The notes: generated by a model not told the origin, from the sequence alone. Shown: positions 13,766 through 25,880, counted from the first letter of the stretch. The stretch: 64,000 nt of DNA from Anniella stebbinsi (GCA_029215795.1 JARDYH010000006.1:21467501-21531500); one strand, 5' to 3'. Program-made: numbers and translations.

Positions 13766-14858
13766 TTGTGTGTTTTCATTGAACCTCGCTATACAGGAAC
13801 CTTTTCTAGCCTTAAAAGTCCAAAATGAGAGAATTAGAAAAATGAACAGGAACCGGGCAGATTAGCAGCAAACGACCTATTATGAACTTGTTACAAGCAT
13901 TTACTTTCTTTCCAATTTCCAGTGGTTTCATGTCCAAAATGAGAGAATTGGGTAAAATGAATAGTAACCGTGCAGTTTAGCAGTAAATGACCTATTTTGA
14001 ACTACTTACAAGCATTTCCTCTATTTCCAGTGGTTTCACGCCCAAAATGAGAGAATTTTTGTAAACGAATTGTAACGATGCAGAATAGCAGCAAACGACT
14101 CATTATGAACTAGTTACAAGCATTTACGCTATTTCCAGTTATTTCACTTGTTTGTGACATCTTTCTGTATTTGTATTGAACACTCGCTGTACAGGAACTT
14201 TCTAGCCCAAAATGAGAGAATTGGGTAAAATGAACAGTAACCGTGCAGATCAGCAGGAAACTACTTATGACGAACTAGTTACAAACATTTCCTCTATTTC
14301 CAGTGATTTCACGCCCAAAATGATAGAGTTGGGAGATGATTAGCAAGAAATGGCCTATTATGATTTAGGTACACCCATTCACTCTATCTCCAGTTATTTT
14401 ACCTGTTTGTGATATCTTTGTATATTTTGACTGCACGCTTGCTATTCAGGAACCTTTTCTAGCGTTACTAGCCCAAAATTAGAGAATTGGGTAAAATGGA
14501 CAGTAACCATGAGAATTGGGTAAAATGTATAGTAACCGTGCAGATTAGCAGGAAATTACTTATTATTAACTAGTTACAAGCATTGACTCTATTTCCAGTG
14601 GTTACACGCCCAAACTGAGAGAATGTTTGTAAATGAATAGTAACGATGCAGAATAGCAGCAAACGACTTATTATGCACTAGTTACAAGCATTTTATTTTC
14701 AGTAATTTCACTTGTTTGTGATATCTTTCTGTATTTTTATTGAACCCTCGCTGTACAGGAACTTTTCTAGCTTTAAAAGCCCAAAATGAGAGAATTGGGT
14801 AAGATGACCAGTAACCGTTCAGATCAGCAGGAAACTACTTATGGAGGAGGTTTCTAGC
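13766..14858 (+). repeat. Satellite A monomers, plus orientation again
   Basis: Plus-strand monomers resume at about 13766 with CTCGCTATACAGGAACC and run to about 14858. They include both long and short forms, and are visibly more diverged than the 1-9866 block. Confidence 0.92.
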
Positions 14859-15366
14859 TTGGTAAACCCAAAATGAGAGAAATGTTCTAAATGTACAGAA
14901 CCCCTGCAGATCGGCATGAAATCACCTGTTTTTCAGTAGTTTCAAGCATTTACGGTAGTTCCAGGAATTTCACGTGTTTCAGACATCTTTGTGTATCTTT
15001 ACTGGACCATTCCTGTTCAGCCTCAATTAGGCGTTTTCTATCCTGAAAAGCCCAAAATGAGAGAAATGTGTCAAATGTACAGCTCGCCTGTTTTGCCCCA
15101 GTTTCAAGTTTGTGTCTTTTTACTGAACTGTCGCTATTCAAACACGTATGTTTTCTAGCCTGAAAAGACCAAAAATGTGTGAAATGTACAGAAAATCTGC
15201 AGATCAGCATGAAATCACCTGTTTTTCACTAGTTTCAAGCATTTACAGTACCAGGGATTTCACATGTTTCAGACATCTTTGTGTATCTTTACTGAACCAT
15301 TGCTATTCAGCCTCAATTAGGAGTTTTCTAACCTGAAAAGCCCAAAATGAGAGAAATGTGTTAAAT
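14859..15366 (+). repeat. Satellite family B, plus orientation
   Basis: Related to family A but clearly a separate monomer family. Landmark spacing from 14867 to 15051 is 184 bp, then a short form to about 15167, then 174 bp to 15341. Diagnostic blocks are ATCAGCATGAAATCACCTG, TTTCAGACATCTTTGTGTA and GCCTCAATTAGG; family A has GATTAGCAGGAAATGAC and CCCTCGCTATACAGGAAC at the equivalent places. Confidence 0.9.
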
Positions 15367-15716
15367 GTACCAAGGTGCACAGGGTACCATACCAGATCCA
15401 TATTATCTCAGTTATATGTCTTTTGAAGGCATGTCATGGGCCCTAACAGCTGGAATTTACCAGTAATTTGGAGGTTGGGTTCTCCAGAAAGCCCTTAACA
15501 CATGTTAGCCTAAAAGTTTTTTTGTCAGTTGAATATTAATACATTTACAATTCATGACTTACCTTTGTGGGGCCCATAACCATGAACAACAATGATGGGT
15601 TAGTTTGATTAATTCAGCTTTGAACTGCAAGCTCCTATTATTGATTGCATCAAACTCTCTCCTCCTAGTCTTGCCTGTGGTTTGTTGAAGTACCCTGTGC
15701 ACCATTATCTTGGTAC
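15367..15716. repeat. Inverted-repeat junction with a 302-bp unique spacer
   Basis: The left edge (15367-15387) reads GTACCAAGGTGCACAGGGTAC. The right edge (15690-15716) is its reverse complement with a 6-base insertion. The arms continue outward into satellite B in opposite orientations, so together they form a large imperfect palindrome. The spacer 15388-15689 is not satellite and has no open frame of note. Confidence 0.85.
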
Positions 15717-17333
15717 ATTTGACACCTTTCTCTCATTTCGGGCTTTTCAGGCTAGAAAACTCGTAGAAGAGCCTGAATTGTGACCATTCAGTAAAATACA
15801 CTGGAAATATTACAAATGGTTGAAACTAGAGTAAAAAGGTCATATGATGCTGATCTGCAGGGGTTCTGTACATTTGACATTTTTTTCTCATTTTGGGCTT
15901 TTCAGGATAGAAAACTCCTAATTGAGGCTGACTAGCAACCGTTCAGTAAAATACACTGGAAACATTACAAATGCTTAAAACTAGTGTAAAACAGGTCATT
16001 TGATGCTGATATGCAGGGGTTTACATTTCACACATTTCTCTCATTTTGGGCTTTTCAGGTTAGAATAATTGAGGCGCAATAGTGACGGTTCAGTAAAATA
16101 CACTAGAAATATTGTAAATGCTTGAAACTATTGAAAGACAGGGCCATTTAATGCTGATCTGCAGGGGTTCAGTACAGTTCACACATTTAACTGATTTTGG
16201 GCTTTTCAGGCTACAAAACATTTACAAGTGCTTGAATAGCGATGGTTCAGTAAAAATACACAAAGATGTCTGAAAAAAGAGAAAAAACTGGAAATAGGGT
16301 AAATGCTTGAAACTAAGGCAAAAAGTCATTTGATGCTGATCTACAGGGATTCTGTACATTTCACACATTTAATTGATTTTGGGCTTTTCAGGCTACAAAA
16401 CATTTACAAGTGCTTGACTAGTGATTGTTCAGTAAAAAGACATGAAGATGCCTAAAATGTGAAATTACAGGAAATAGGGTGAATGCTTTAAACTAGGGCA
16501 AAACAGGTGATTTCATGGTGATCTGCAGAGTTTCTGTACATTTGACATATTTCTCTCATTTTGGTCTTTTCACGCTAGAAAACAATTACAAGTGCTTGAA
16601 TAGCAACGGTTCAGTAAAATAAACTGGAAATATTGTAAATGCTTGAAACTAGAGCAAAACAGGCCATTTGATGCTGATATGCAGGGGTTTACATTTCACA
16701 CATTTCTCTCATTTTGGGCTTTTCAGGCTAGAAAACTCTGACACGTATCTGAATATAGAGGGTTCAGTAAAAAGAAACAAAGATGTCTGAATCACGTGAA
16801 ATTACTGGAACTAGGGTAAATGCTTGAAACTATTGAAAAACAGGTGATATCATGCTGATCTGTGGGGTTTCTGTACATTTAGCACATTTTTCTCATTTTG
16901 GGTTTTCCAAGCTAGAAACCTCCTACACGAAACTAAAAAGCGACAGTTCAGTAAAAATACACAAAGACGTCTGATAGAAGTGAAATCACTGGAAATAGGG
17001 GAAATGCTTGAAACTAGGGCAAAACAGGTGATTTCATGGTGATCTGCAGGGTTTCTGTACATTTGACACCTTTCTCTCATTTTGGGCTTTTCAGGCTAGA
17101 AATTCATAGAAGAGCCTGAATTGTGATCGTTCAGTAAAGATACATAAAGATGACTGAAATATGTGAAATCACTGGAATTAGTGTAACTAGTGAAAAACAG
17201 GTGATTTCATGCAGATCTGCAGGGTTTCTGTACATTTGACACATTTCTTTCATTTTGGGCTTTTCAGGTTAGAATAATTGAGGCTGAATAGCGACGGTTC
17301 AGTAAAATACACTGGAAATATTGTAAATGCTTG
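15717..17333 (-). repeat. Satellite family B, inverted orientation
   Basis: Monomers of the same family as 14859-15366 but on the minus strand, recognised by the recurring CATTTTGGGCTTTTCAGG, GATGCTGATCTGCAGGG and CAGTAAAATACACTGGAAA. They are diverged from one another. The array ends abruptly at about 17333, which is the gene-proximal edge of all satellite DNA in this window. Confidence 0.92.
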
Positions 17334-17989
17334 GGGGAGATGGCCCATATATGACAATGACTCAACAGAAAAACACCCCTTGATCAGGTCACAAACACAC
17401 ACCTAGGCATGCCCAGTAAGCAGGATTCGATTCGGGGGGGCAGAGCACACTGTAGCAGAGCCACTTTTAAGGAAAATAGATGCAGTAAAATGACTTTGCA
17501 AAAATGCACTTTTTTGAGGGTGGTGTCACAAATTACCATGATGTGCTGTGGCTCCGCACTAAATCACCCGTGTAGATTGGCCCCTGGTCAGGCCAAAGTC
17601 GTGTTTTTGTTCTTTTCTTATTAGTACTTCAGGACAAAAATAACATAGCTAAATTACTTGAAGCATTTAGGAAACTGAAAATGCAGGCTTCTTGTACAAT
17701 ACTTTGTCCTTGGATACATACACTTGGTTACAAAGTATTTTCTTCTTGTCCCTTTAAAACACACAGAAACTGTGTACAGGATTAAATGAACAACTGTTGG
17801 ATAATATGCAGGCATGTCCTTCACAATAGGTGTTGGGTTGGATTGAAAATCTGTCTTTGATAAGAGGAAGGGCTCTTCTTGTGGAACATCCCCTCCTTCC
17901 CCCTCCCTCAACACTACAGTTCACACCATTCAGCAGGGCTCTGTGCAGCATTTCCAAGGGGCTGGAGCGGCTGCCCTGGGAAGGAGGTG
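17334..17989. other. Intergenic, nothing recognised
   Basis: Sequence between the satellite edge and an interspersed repeat. Short open frames on both strands overlap one another and have no recognisable protein features. I see no gene here. Confidence 0.4.
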
Positions 17990-18278
17990 ATGGGGGAAAT
18001 TCACTTTTGCCAGCACAGTTGATCAAACATAAACCTGGATAAATGCATGGAAGATAAAGCTATGAACGGCTACTAGTCCTGATGACTATATGCTGCCCCC
18101 AGTTTCAGAGACAATATGCTTATGTACACCAGTCCCTGGGGAACATGGGCAGAAGGGTGCTGTTGCACTCACATCCTGCTGGTGGGTTTCCTGTGGGTAG
18201 TTGGTTGGTTGCTGTATGAACAAAATGCTGGACTAGATAGACCTTTGATCTAATCTGCTATGGTTCTACTTATGTTCT
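17990..18278 (-). repeat. Sauropsid interspersed repeat (family 'CATAAGA...CCATCTAGTCCAGCA'), minus
   Basis: Read on the minus strand it starts AACATAAGTAGAACCATAGC, continues with CTATCTAGTCCAGCATTTTG and ends with the segment including CATCAGGACTAGTAGCC. The same order of blocks appears at 21408, 26120, 29840 and 51222, so it is a dispersed family. It is probably the 3' part of an old LINE; I do not assign a family name. Confidence 0.7.
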
Positions 18279-19704
18279 GGATCAAACCTGTTATGTGTGC
18301 ACGTTTTGTAACTGGTTATGTTATAGGAGAAGCCCATCCTCAGAGGAAAAGTTTATATAAGCAACACATTTCTATTGTTCAAAAAGGAACAGGACATACA
18401 CAGACATTGCCTCATTTCGTGATGCGGACAAAAGCCATTTTTTAAAAAATCATGATGCTTCAAATTATTTTTTCCAAAGTCAAACTCGCTTCCCCCACTA
18501 CTCTTGAAAAATACTCAGCTGGAGCCTTTTCTCCTTAATGAGGATAGAGTGATGTTCTAAATCCTGATATATTCAGGGTCTCTTGCTTTGCCACTGCATA
18601 GAGTTGCTCTATGCAGCACTAAGAGATTATTCTCGGGCAAGAAAACACCAAGACACATTTGTGTCAAAAAAAAGTGTATAATAAGACGCTGAACAGCTAG
18701 CCTTCTGATACAGGTCAGTACATTGCAGGATGACGTGACATAAAATAATTTTGTAAAATAATTACAGGGGGTATCCACTTTTAAGAGCAAAATTGTAAAC
18801 TTGTTTTCGGAAGAATTCAATAATGTATACAGCTAAGATCCAGACGGTATATAAGGAAGCATTTAGGCAGGTTGTGTGGAGGTTGTAGGACAAGAGAATG
18901 TAATAAAAGTTTTTTCATTGTTTTAAATGAGAGTTCTCATTATAAAATCAGGTTTCAGAAACTATGCAGAGCATGTAAATAAAATATATCATGTTAATTT
19001 AGTTTCATATTTTTACAATTGAAAAAGTAGGGTATTGTTTCCAATAGCTAGAATAGTTTTCGTATATATTTAATAAATATTTGTTTATGTTATTTTAATA
19101 TAGCTCCTGAAGGATTGTTTCCAATCCGAAACATAGGGCTGTCTAAAGGATTGTTCTAAAATAAATTTTAAAATTGAATAAAGAACGTTTTTACATTAGC
19201 ACCAGAGCCATTCTCTTTTAGTTCCTCAACTACCATTGGTGCTCTTCCCTTCTATCACGTACATCTTTCTCCACTGCCATTCCTTCATGCATTTCCCATC
19301 AGTTGCTGCAAGTATGCAGATGTACACATAATTCATGCATTTCCCCTCCCCCCCGCCCCCACTCCTCGTTTGGCGAACATTGGGATAAAGGAACTATTTG
19401 GGATTTCCTCTTCAGCACAGCATGACCACCCACACATATTTCAGATGTACTATACATTCCCTGCAGCTGAAGCGATGATAGATGTAGGATGAAAAAGTGA
19501 ACTTGTAAGAAAGACACAGTAGGCTTGACTGATTAGTAACTGTTAATCACAATAAGCATTCATAGTAGCCTTGAAGTAAATGCAAATTTGAATGGTAACA
19601 TTTCCCATTAAAATACTCTGCATTTTAATTTCATTCTCCTCTACAACCAACCTCTTGACTAAAGAGAATAAGTGAGTTGATCAACTTTCTTGCTGATGAG
19701 TAAT
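18279..19704. other. Intergenic, 3' side of SCP2D1
   Basis: AT-rich DNA downstream of SCP2D1 (which is transcribed leftward). A C-rich run lies at 19346-19360. Around 19080-19190 there is a stretch that looks like an old element tail with two plus-strand AATAAA-like hexamers. I could not fix the SCP2D1 polyadenylation site. No coding exon recognised. Confidence 0.4.
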
Positions 19705-20181
19705 TCAGAACTTGGTGTACTCTTTCAGAATCAACTCCAGTTTATGACCAAGCAGAATGTTGCCCTTCACTTTCACCTTGCCAACCAGGAAAGCCTTCTG
19801 TGGTTTTATCTTGCCCAGAACAAGCTCCATAAAATCATGGTCAGAGAGAATGAATACAGTGTTGGCTGTCTTGCGAGAAGCTCCGCGATAGACCTCGCCA
19901 GAGCCAGTCTTCAGATCAAGAGTCCATTGTGCCACCATCTTCCCTCCATTCATGATGTTCCACTGAAAGATGGCATTCACCTTTTTTACAAGCTGACTAC
20001 CAACCTCTTTGACACGGCAACCAATTTCTTGAAATATCAGGTCACTGTGAAGCTCAGTAGCTTTTGCTGAAGGACTTTTAGATGACATGAGAGTCATGTA
20101 CAAATCTGAGGCAGCAACCTCCTCAGATGTGTTGATTTTTGTCTGAAGACATGTTTTCTGTTTTGCCTTCCACATCTTCAT
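19705..20181 (-). CDS. SCP2D1: SCP2 sterol-binding domain-containing protein 1 (intronless)
   Basis: An uninterrupted 158-codon frame encoding a stand-alone SCP2 (sterol carrier protein 2) domain, a fold that binds lipids in a hydrophobic tunnel. From about residue 55 it follows the vertebrate SCP2D1 pattern: QLVKKVNAIFQ, then WTLDLKTGSGEVYRG, then FMELVLGKIKPQKAFLVGKV and a KLE segment. The first 45 residues are much less conserved, as expected. Two starts are possible: the ATG at 20181, or the ATG two codons later (20175), which begins MWK like the human protein, has an A at -3 and gives 156 residues, the human length. The C-terminus is TKF, close to the human AKF and not a canonical peroxisomal AKL/SKL signal. 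The single exon agrees with the mammalian gene, thought to be a retrocopy of SCP2. It lies downstream of DTD1 on the same strand, as in human. Confidence 0.93.
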   Translation of the reverse strand: MKMWKAKQKTCLQTKINTSEEVAASDLYMTLMSSKSPSAKATELHSDLIFQEIGCRVKEVGSQLVKKVNAIFQWNIMNGGKMVAQWTLDLKTGSGEVYRGASRKTANTVFILSDHDFMELVLGKIKPQKAFLVGKVKVKGNILLGHKLELILKEYTKF

Positions 20182-20513
20182 TTGCCGATCTTTGAAGAAT
20201 TATGAATTGTTATCCAGACAGCAGAGAATGATTGTACATTCCAGATTTATCTCACTGTAGGTGCAATAGCTATGTGTGTTACCATACCTCCTTGAATGTC
20301 TGGCTTAGTGTTTTGGTATCATAGGTACAATTTATATTAATAAAATGAAGTGGGAATCATTGTTGAGTAGTCACATTGTGATATCAGATGTGACAGCCAG
20401 TCAGCATCCACTTTTAATTAATTTGCATGATGTGATATGATTGGTGAACATACTTCACAATGGTATTTTAAGGTTTCTTACATTTAAAAATTGTGTGTCA
20501 TGGTTTCTACTGA
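20182..20513. other. SCP2D1 5' flank
   Basis: Upstream of the intronless gene. AT-rich, no CpG-rich promoter and no clear TATA box at a sensible distance. If there is a noncoding 5' exon, I cannot place it. Confidence 0.35.
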
Positions 20514-20641
20514 GGTGGGCAACTTGTGGCCCTCCAAATGTTTTGGCCTGTAACTTCCTTCATCCTTCATCACTGGCTATGCTGGCTAGGGCTGATGGGA
20601 GTTGTAAGCCAAAATATCTGGAGGACCACACGTTGCCGACC
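20514..20641. mobile_element. Short palindromic hAT-like MITE
   Basis: The left end GTGGGCAACTTGTGGCCCTC is mirrored on the right by CTGGAGGACCACACGTTGCC, with the characteristic inner block GATGGGAGTTGTAAGCC. Related 'lizard hAT-type' hairpins occur at 54033, 61058 and 62240 in this window. No coding capacity. Confidence 0.7.
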
Positions 20642-21407
20642 TGATTTATACACTTATTGATGGTTGCTTTGTTAGCTTTCAGTGAATCAGCTGTTGCCTC
20701 TACTACACCATAAAGCTATAGATGGGAGACCTCTGCACTTTGGGATTTACTGCCATGTCTAAATAAAAGTGCTGACAGTAATGTAAGCAGAATGGCCGAA
20801 AGTCAGACAGCTTACACAGTGCAGTACTGGGGGGGGGGGGGGGATACAATTCTATAAAAAAAAAGTCTCATGGCTCAACAGCTTTCATAAATTTTTATGG
20901 AACAGACTTTTTTCCAGTGTGTGTTATGAATTGGTGGGGGTAGCTTTGCTGACAGAGGATGAGGGGGGAAACAGCCATATTGGTCTTTGCCTATGAAAAA
21001 CAAACAAAGGTAGGTAGAGGTGTGTTCCCCTTCTACAGAGGGAGACTGCACTAGGAATGGATGGACCAGTCTATTTGCAGTCAGCATCATTTTTGCACGT
21101 GTTCATTCATAATTCCATTCCATCCTGCTTCCACATTAATCTGTAACTTTGAAAAATCTGCATAAATATGCATTTTTGAATACTGTCTCTCAAAATATGG
21201 ATTTCTAAATATTACCATAAGATACACATTTTAAATGCACTACACTTTTTTGAGCTGCAAATTGCATTGCAACAAAGAACAACTAAGATCCAATCTGCAG
21301 GTTAGTCTGTGGGTGCTGATCACATTGGTTTGAATCAGAATTTGCAATGAGTTAATTCTTCAAGCATCCTAGACTGCATATCCTTCCATTTATTAAATAA
21401 GTAGATA
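20642..21407. other. Intergenic, nothing recognised
   Basis: Contains a 15-base poly(G) run at about 20829-20843. No gene or clear repeat seen. Confidence 0.4.
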
Positions 21408-22110
21408 TGAACATAAGAGCTATGCTGGATAAGACCAAACAATGGCTAATATAGTCCAGCGTTCTGTTTCCACAGCGGGCTACAGGAAGTGCACAAGCAA
21501 AACACAAGTGCAATAGCATCTCCTGCTCATGTTCCCTAGCAACTGATACCAGAACATACTGCCTCTGATACCGGAGGCAATATATAGCCAGTCACTAATA
21601 GCCATTGATAGCCTTTGTCCCTTATGAATCCCGTTAAAGCTGTTCAAGTTGGTGGCCATCACTACTCTTGCAATAGCAAATTTCATAGTTCAAACTATGC
21701 ACTATGTGAATACTTATTTTTATCTGTTCTGAATTCAGATTCATTGGATGACCTTGGATTATGAGAGACTATCCACTTTTTCCACACCATGCACAATTTC
21801 ATACACATCCTCCTACACCCACCGTTCTTCTAAGTTAAAAAGCCCAGACATTGTAAACTGTCATCATGGGGAGTCGCTCTAGTTCCTTGATCACTTTGAT
21901 TGCCCTTTTCTCCCTCGACAATATCCTTTTTCAGGTGTGGCGACCAGAACTGTATACGGAATTGTTCTATGGTCAGACTAGATTTATATACAGGCATTAT
22001 GACAATGGCAGTTTTATTTTTGATTCCTTTCCTAATGATTGCCCAACATGGAATTTGCTGTTTTCACAGCAACCACCCCACTGGGTTGACATTTTCATTA
22101 CCCATAAAAT
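21408..22110 (+). mobile_element. Old LINE-type repeat, 3' noncoding portion
   Basis: Starts GAACATAAGAGCTATGCTGG, passes through a block with AGTCCAGCGTTCTG, and further on carries GTGGCGACCAGAACTGTATA, AGGCATTATGACAATGGC and CACTGGGTTGACATTTTCAT. That order of blocks is typical of a widespread amniote CR1/L3-like LINE tail. The family assignment is from memory of such repeats, not from a search. Confidence 0.65.
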
Positions 22111-25100
22111 GTCATCAAAGCACATCAAAGTAAAAGGGTTGCAAAATGGCAGACAGGTCATAGCTCCAGGGGCGAGAGGGTAGCTTTGCTGGTGTTCTCC
22201 AGAAACTCTAATGCAGTTGGTTCATCTGATGATACTGAAAAAGTGCAAGTCTACTTTGCAGTTGGAATATGGATACAGTTTCCTTGGGTCACTTAGAAAG
22301 GAAGTAAAACTTTGGGAGCTTATAATTTCTGTAAACTCTGGACTGTTGCATGCATTACCTGGCAGGAAACCAGGTAACAACAAACTTCAAGGATCTTGGT
22401 GCCTTGATGAGTGTACCTAGATGATACATATTATTCCAAACATATATATCCCACTCTACATTTTAGCTGTACATCTAAAAAACACAGTATTTGAAACATC
22501 ATTTATTAACAAGCTTGAGTTAAGTTCAAGTTCCAAAGGCATTCAAGTCTTCAGAATGTAATTTATTCGGATTTGTAGTCTAACCCAACTCTGAAAGCTT
22601 AAGGCAGGTAACAATACATAAATTGGAATATAAATTTGCAACACTGAATCAAACACACAAAATCACCTTAGAAACCAACTCCCCATACCACATACTTGTG
22701 GGACAATCTAGCTGACTACAATAGGATTTAAATGGCTGTTCTTTTCTTGATTCCAAGAGGTCATGAGCCACATATAATGGTATAAAAACAAAGGATGGAT
22801 TCACACTTTGAATTATACTAAATTACATACTACAACATCTGCCAAGCAGTAGATACCAAACTAGAGTAGACAGCAGTTCCCTGGCTTTCTAATACAACCA
22901 TAGTTTTTTTGCAAGCTGCTGCTTCTGCTCTGTCTTTACACAATGCCTGACTGGTAAGCCCAGACTGCCTTTGCTGGCTCTGGCAGAAATGTCACCAGAC
23001 ACACAATACAGGTGGAAAGTGGGTGTTTAACTTTACCCTGCTCAAATGCAAAAAAGGGAGGAAGGCTTTGAGCTACACTTGCACATACTTCCATGCAGTG
23101 TGCAATTTGGTCATCAGTGGCTGGTGTAAAACATGACAGACTGAATATACCTCATGAAAGAAATGTGCCAAGAAGTATCTTTGCAAGCTTTTTAGGGAAG
23201 ACAGGTTGTAATATACTTGTACAGGTACTTTCCTCGTAGGTAATTTTGACATGCTAAGCTGTTTGCATTGATAAAGCCCACTGATTCCCCCCCCCCCCCA
23301 AAAGAGCAACAAGATATTCAGGTGGCACACTTTATTAATATTTTTTCCCCTTTTTGAAAAAGTTTAAAGACACACATACAAACACACACTGTTCACAGGA
23401 TAAATAACTGGCAAGTCAGTCTGGTTAAAGTTCAATATTTTCCACATATTGCACAGCCAGACACACACATACAATACAGTCAAATGTGCACGTTTTGTAC
23501 AGTGTTATGAAAAGAGGCAGTAGATGACATCACATCAATGGAAATAAAATAGAAGTTTGCTCCTTAGAGTTCAAGTGGAAGTGGAAGGACATTTTGTCAA
23601 TTTTATCAAAATAGATCATAGGATCCATTACAATAGTGCTGGCTACAACCTGCACAGAAAAACAAGCATCTTAATTCAATAACTGCCACCCCACTTCTTA
23701 CATTATGCTGGCAGTGTCACGCTGCTACAGCACAGTTCCTTCTAGTACCACCACAGTAATACAAAAAAAACTTGTGCCACCTAGAAGGAGCTTATGCTGC
23801 AGCTCCTCTCCACATCAGCATTGCTCCAATTTCTGGAAGAAGTGGGAGAGGAACAGCTGTGGACTCCTTCCACATGGCTGGGGTCTTCCCACATTTCCTG
23901 GCGGCATGGAATGGAGTCGCACTGCAGCAATTTCCATGCCATCACAGTAATGTCCGAAGGGTGTCTGTATGAAACCAGACAGATTCCTAGGTAATAGTTG
24001 TGGCATGGCTGTTCTCTATCGCACCAGTAATGTCCACCCAGAAGCTAGGGGGTCTACATATTTTGGCTGGAAAATTGTGTGTTTGCCAGGACGTAAGCCC
24101 AACCTCCATGAGGGAAAAGAGCAGGTCTTCTTTCCATTATCATGCTGGGCTTTGGAGTCAACCCAAGTGCTTCTGAAGCAGAGCGCAAGATTAGGAGAAA
24201 GCTCTTGCCCAGCTTGGAGTCACACTGCATAACACAGATGAGCCACAGCCTCCCTCCGAGAATTGAGACTGGGGAGCAAGGAGCTGGGTATTCATCCCTG
24301 CATTGCATTGTGCTTCCAAGGCGCTGGGCGCACCTCTATCCTGCTCCTCCAGCCTCCCTCCCCAGCTGCTAGCATGCTCATCACACTTGCTGGAGGGGAG
24401 AGAGGGACATTTGCCATGGCGAGAGCATCTATGGGCCTCTGTCAAGTGCCAGAGGTCTACATGTGGGCTGGGGAAATGATGTGGCAGCTTCCTGCTTACG
24501 TGGGACTCAAGCACACAGACGTGGCAGCCACACTTGCAACAATAATGTAAGAAATTACCCAAAGAACAGAAAAATGTAATCTACCAACTCCACTTTTAAG
24601 CATATTAGCAATGGACACAGATAACATTCCTTTGGTTGTTTTTAAATACAGCATGATGCAGATCCTTAACTTCTGAGTCCTCTGTTCCAGATTCTCTTTC
24701 TGGCTGATATATTTTTTTTTTTTGGTGTAAGAATTGAGAGTCATCTGCTAATGAGTATAGAAGGCCACCAGCAGCTTCTTATAGAACATTTCTGTCAAAA
24801 CAAGATGGGGAAGGGGAAAATCATCATCTGATGTAAGAAAAAAGTTTACGTTTTGCAGACACAAAAATGGTTTTCACTTGCCATTGATTTTTGATTATCA
24901 TCTTAATCTATTTCTTAAAAATTAAGGGACAGCTTAATTTTGAATGTCAGTTTAAAACTCTTGTTATTCTTTTGAAATAATCTTACACTCTTATATTCCA
25001 AAATATACAGGCATGTTTTATCAAAGAGTTCCCAGAATAACAGATGAACGTCCTTGAATCTGTGTGATAGCTGTTAAGATTGTCCCGCAGCCCCACACCT

Positions 25101-25289
25101 GCGTCCTGCTTTCCCCTTAGCCAATCAGGACTCAAAGATGGAGCTGTGCTCTCTGGCAATGGTGATGCTTTCTGGATTCTCTCATTTGCCTAGGCTGCAG
25201 ATAGATAATTTTGGTACATTCTAATTCCCTTCCCCAAGGATGATTCCATAGCCTATACATATTGGTGGAGGGAAAGGGAATCAATGTGG
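22111..25289. other. Intergenic, no gene recognised
   Basis: About 3.2 kb between SCP2D1 and DTD1. A poly(C) run lies at 23287-23299 and a CA-rich stretch at 23370-23475. Overlapping short frames on both strands in 23700-24560 have no recognisable protein features and look like chance frames in a GC-richer stretch, perhaps an old DNA element. Confidence 0.4.
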
Positions 25290-25880
25290 CACAGGGTCTT
25301 ATTTATTTATTACATTTGTATACTGCCCCATAGCCAAAGCTCTCTGGGCGGTTTACATAGGATTAAAAACAATTAAAAACAATATACAAAAATTTAAACA
25401 GCAAAAACATACAACATACACACAATCTGTACATTTAAAAACCACTACAACACTTCAAAAAGCTACAAAAACAATACAAAACAAACCCAGGCTCCACAGA
25501 TATTGCCAAATGCCTGAGAGAAGAGGAAAGTCTTGACCTGGCGCCGAAAAGATAACAATGTTGGCACCAGGCGGGCCTCGGGGAGATCGTTCCACAATTG
25601 GGGGGCCACCACAGAGAAGGCCCTCTTTCTTGTTGCCGACCTCCGAGCTTCCCTCGGAGGAGGCACTTGGAGAAGGGCCTTAGATGTTGAACGTAGTGTT
25701 CGGGAAGGTTCATGTCGGGAAAGGCATTCCATCAGGTATTGTGGTCCCAAGCCGTGTAAGGCTTTATAGGTTAAAACCAGCACCTTGAATCAGGCTCGGA
25801 AACATACAGGCAGCCAATGCAAGCGGGCTTAGAGCCATGGATGCTTTCAAGATGGTGGCTTAACTTTTCAAGGAATATTC
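25290..25880 (-). mobile_element. L2-type LINE, 3' fragment
   Basis: On the minus strand a frame (25783-25463) encodes the C-terminal tail of an L2/CR1-superfamily LINE protein, with LTYKALHGLGPQYL and RAFSVVAPQLWNDLP, followed by FRRQVKTFLF. The 3' end contains the block AGAGCTTTGGCTATGGGGCA and ends in short TTTA repeats at about 25290-25320. Severely 5' truncated: only about 100 codons remain, with no catalytic domain. Confidence 0.8.

Noticed and set aside
15367..15716. Simple transposon inserted in the satellite
   Set aside because: Flanking satellite changes orientation across it, which a simple insertion does not explain.
1..17333. CRISPR-like array
   Set aside because: The repeats are about 175 bp and contiguous, not short repeats with unique spacers, and the genome is vertebrate.
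20042..20181. Upstream coding exon of SCP2D1
   Set aside because: The domain is complete in one exon with the family length, so no extra exon is needed.
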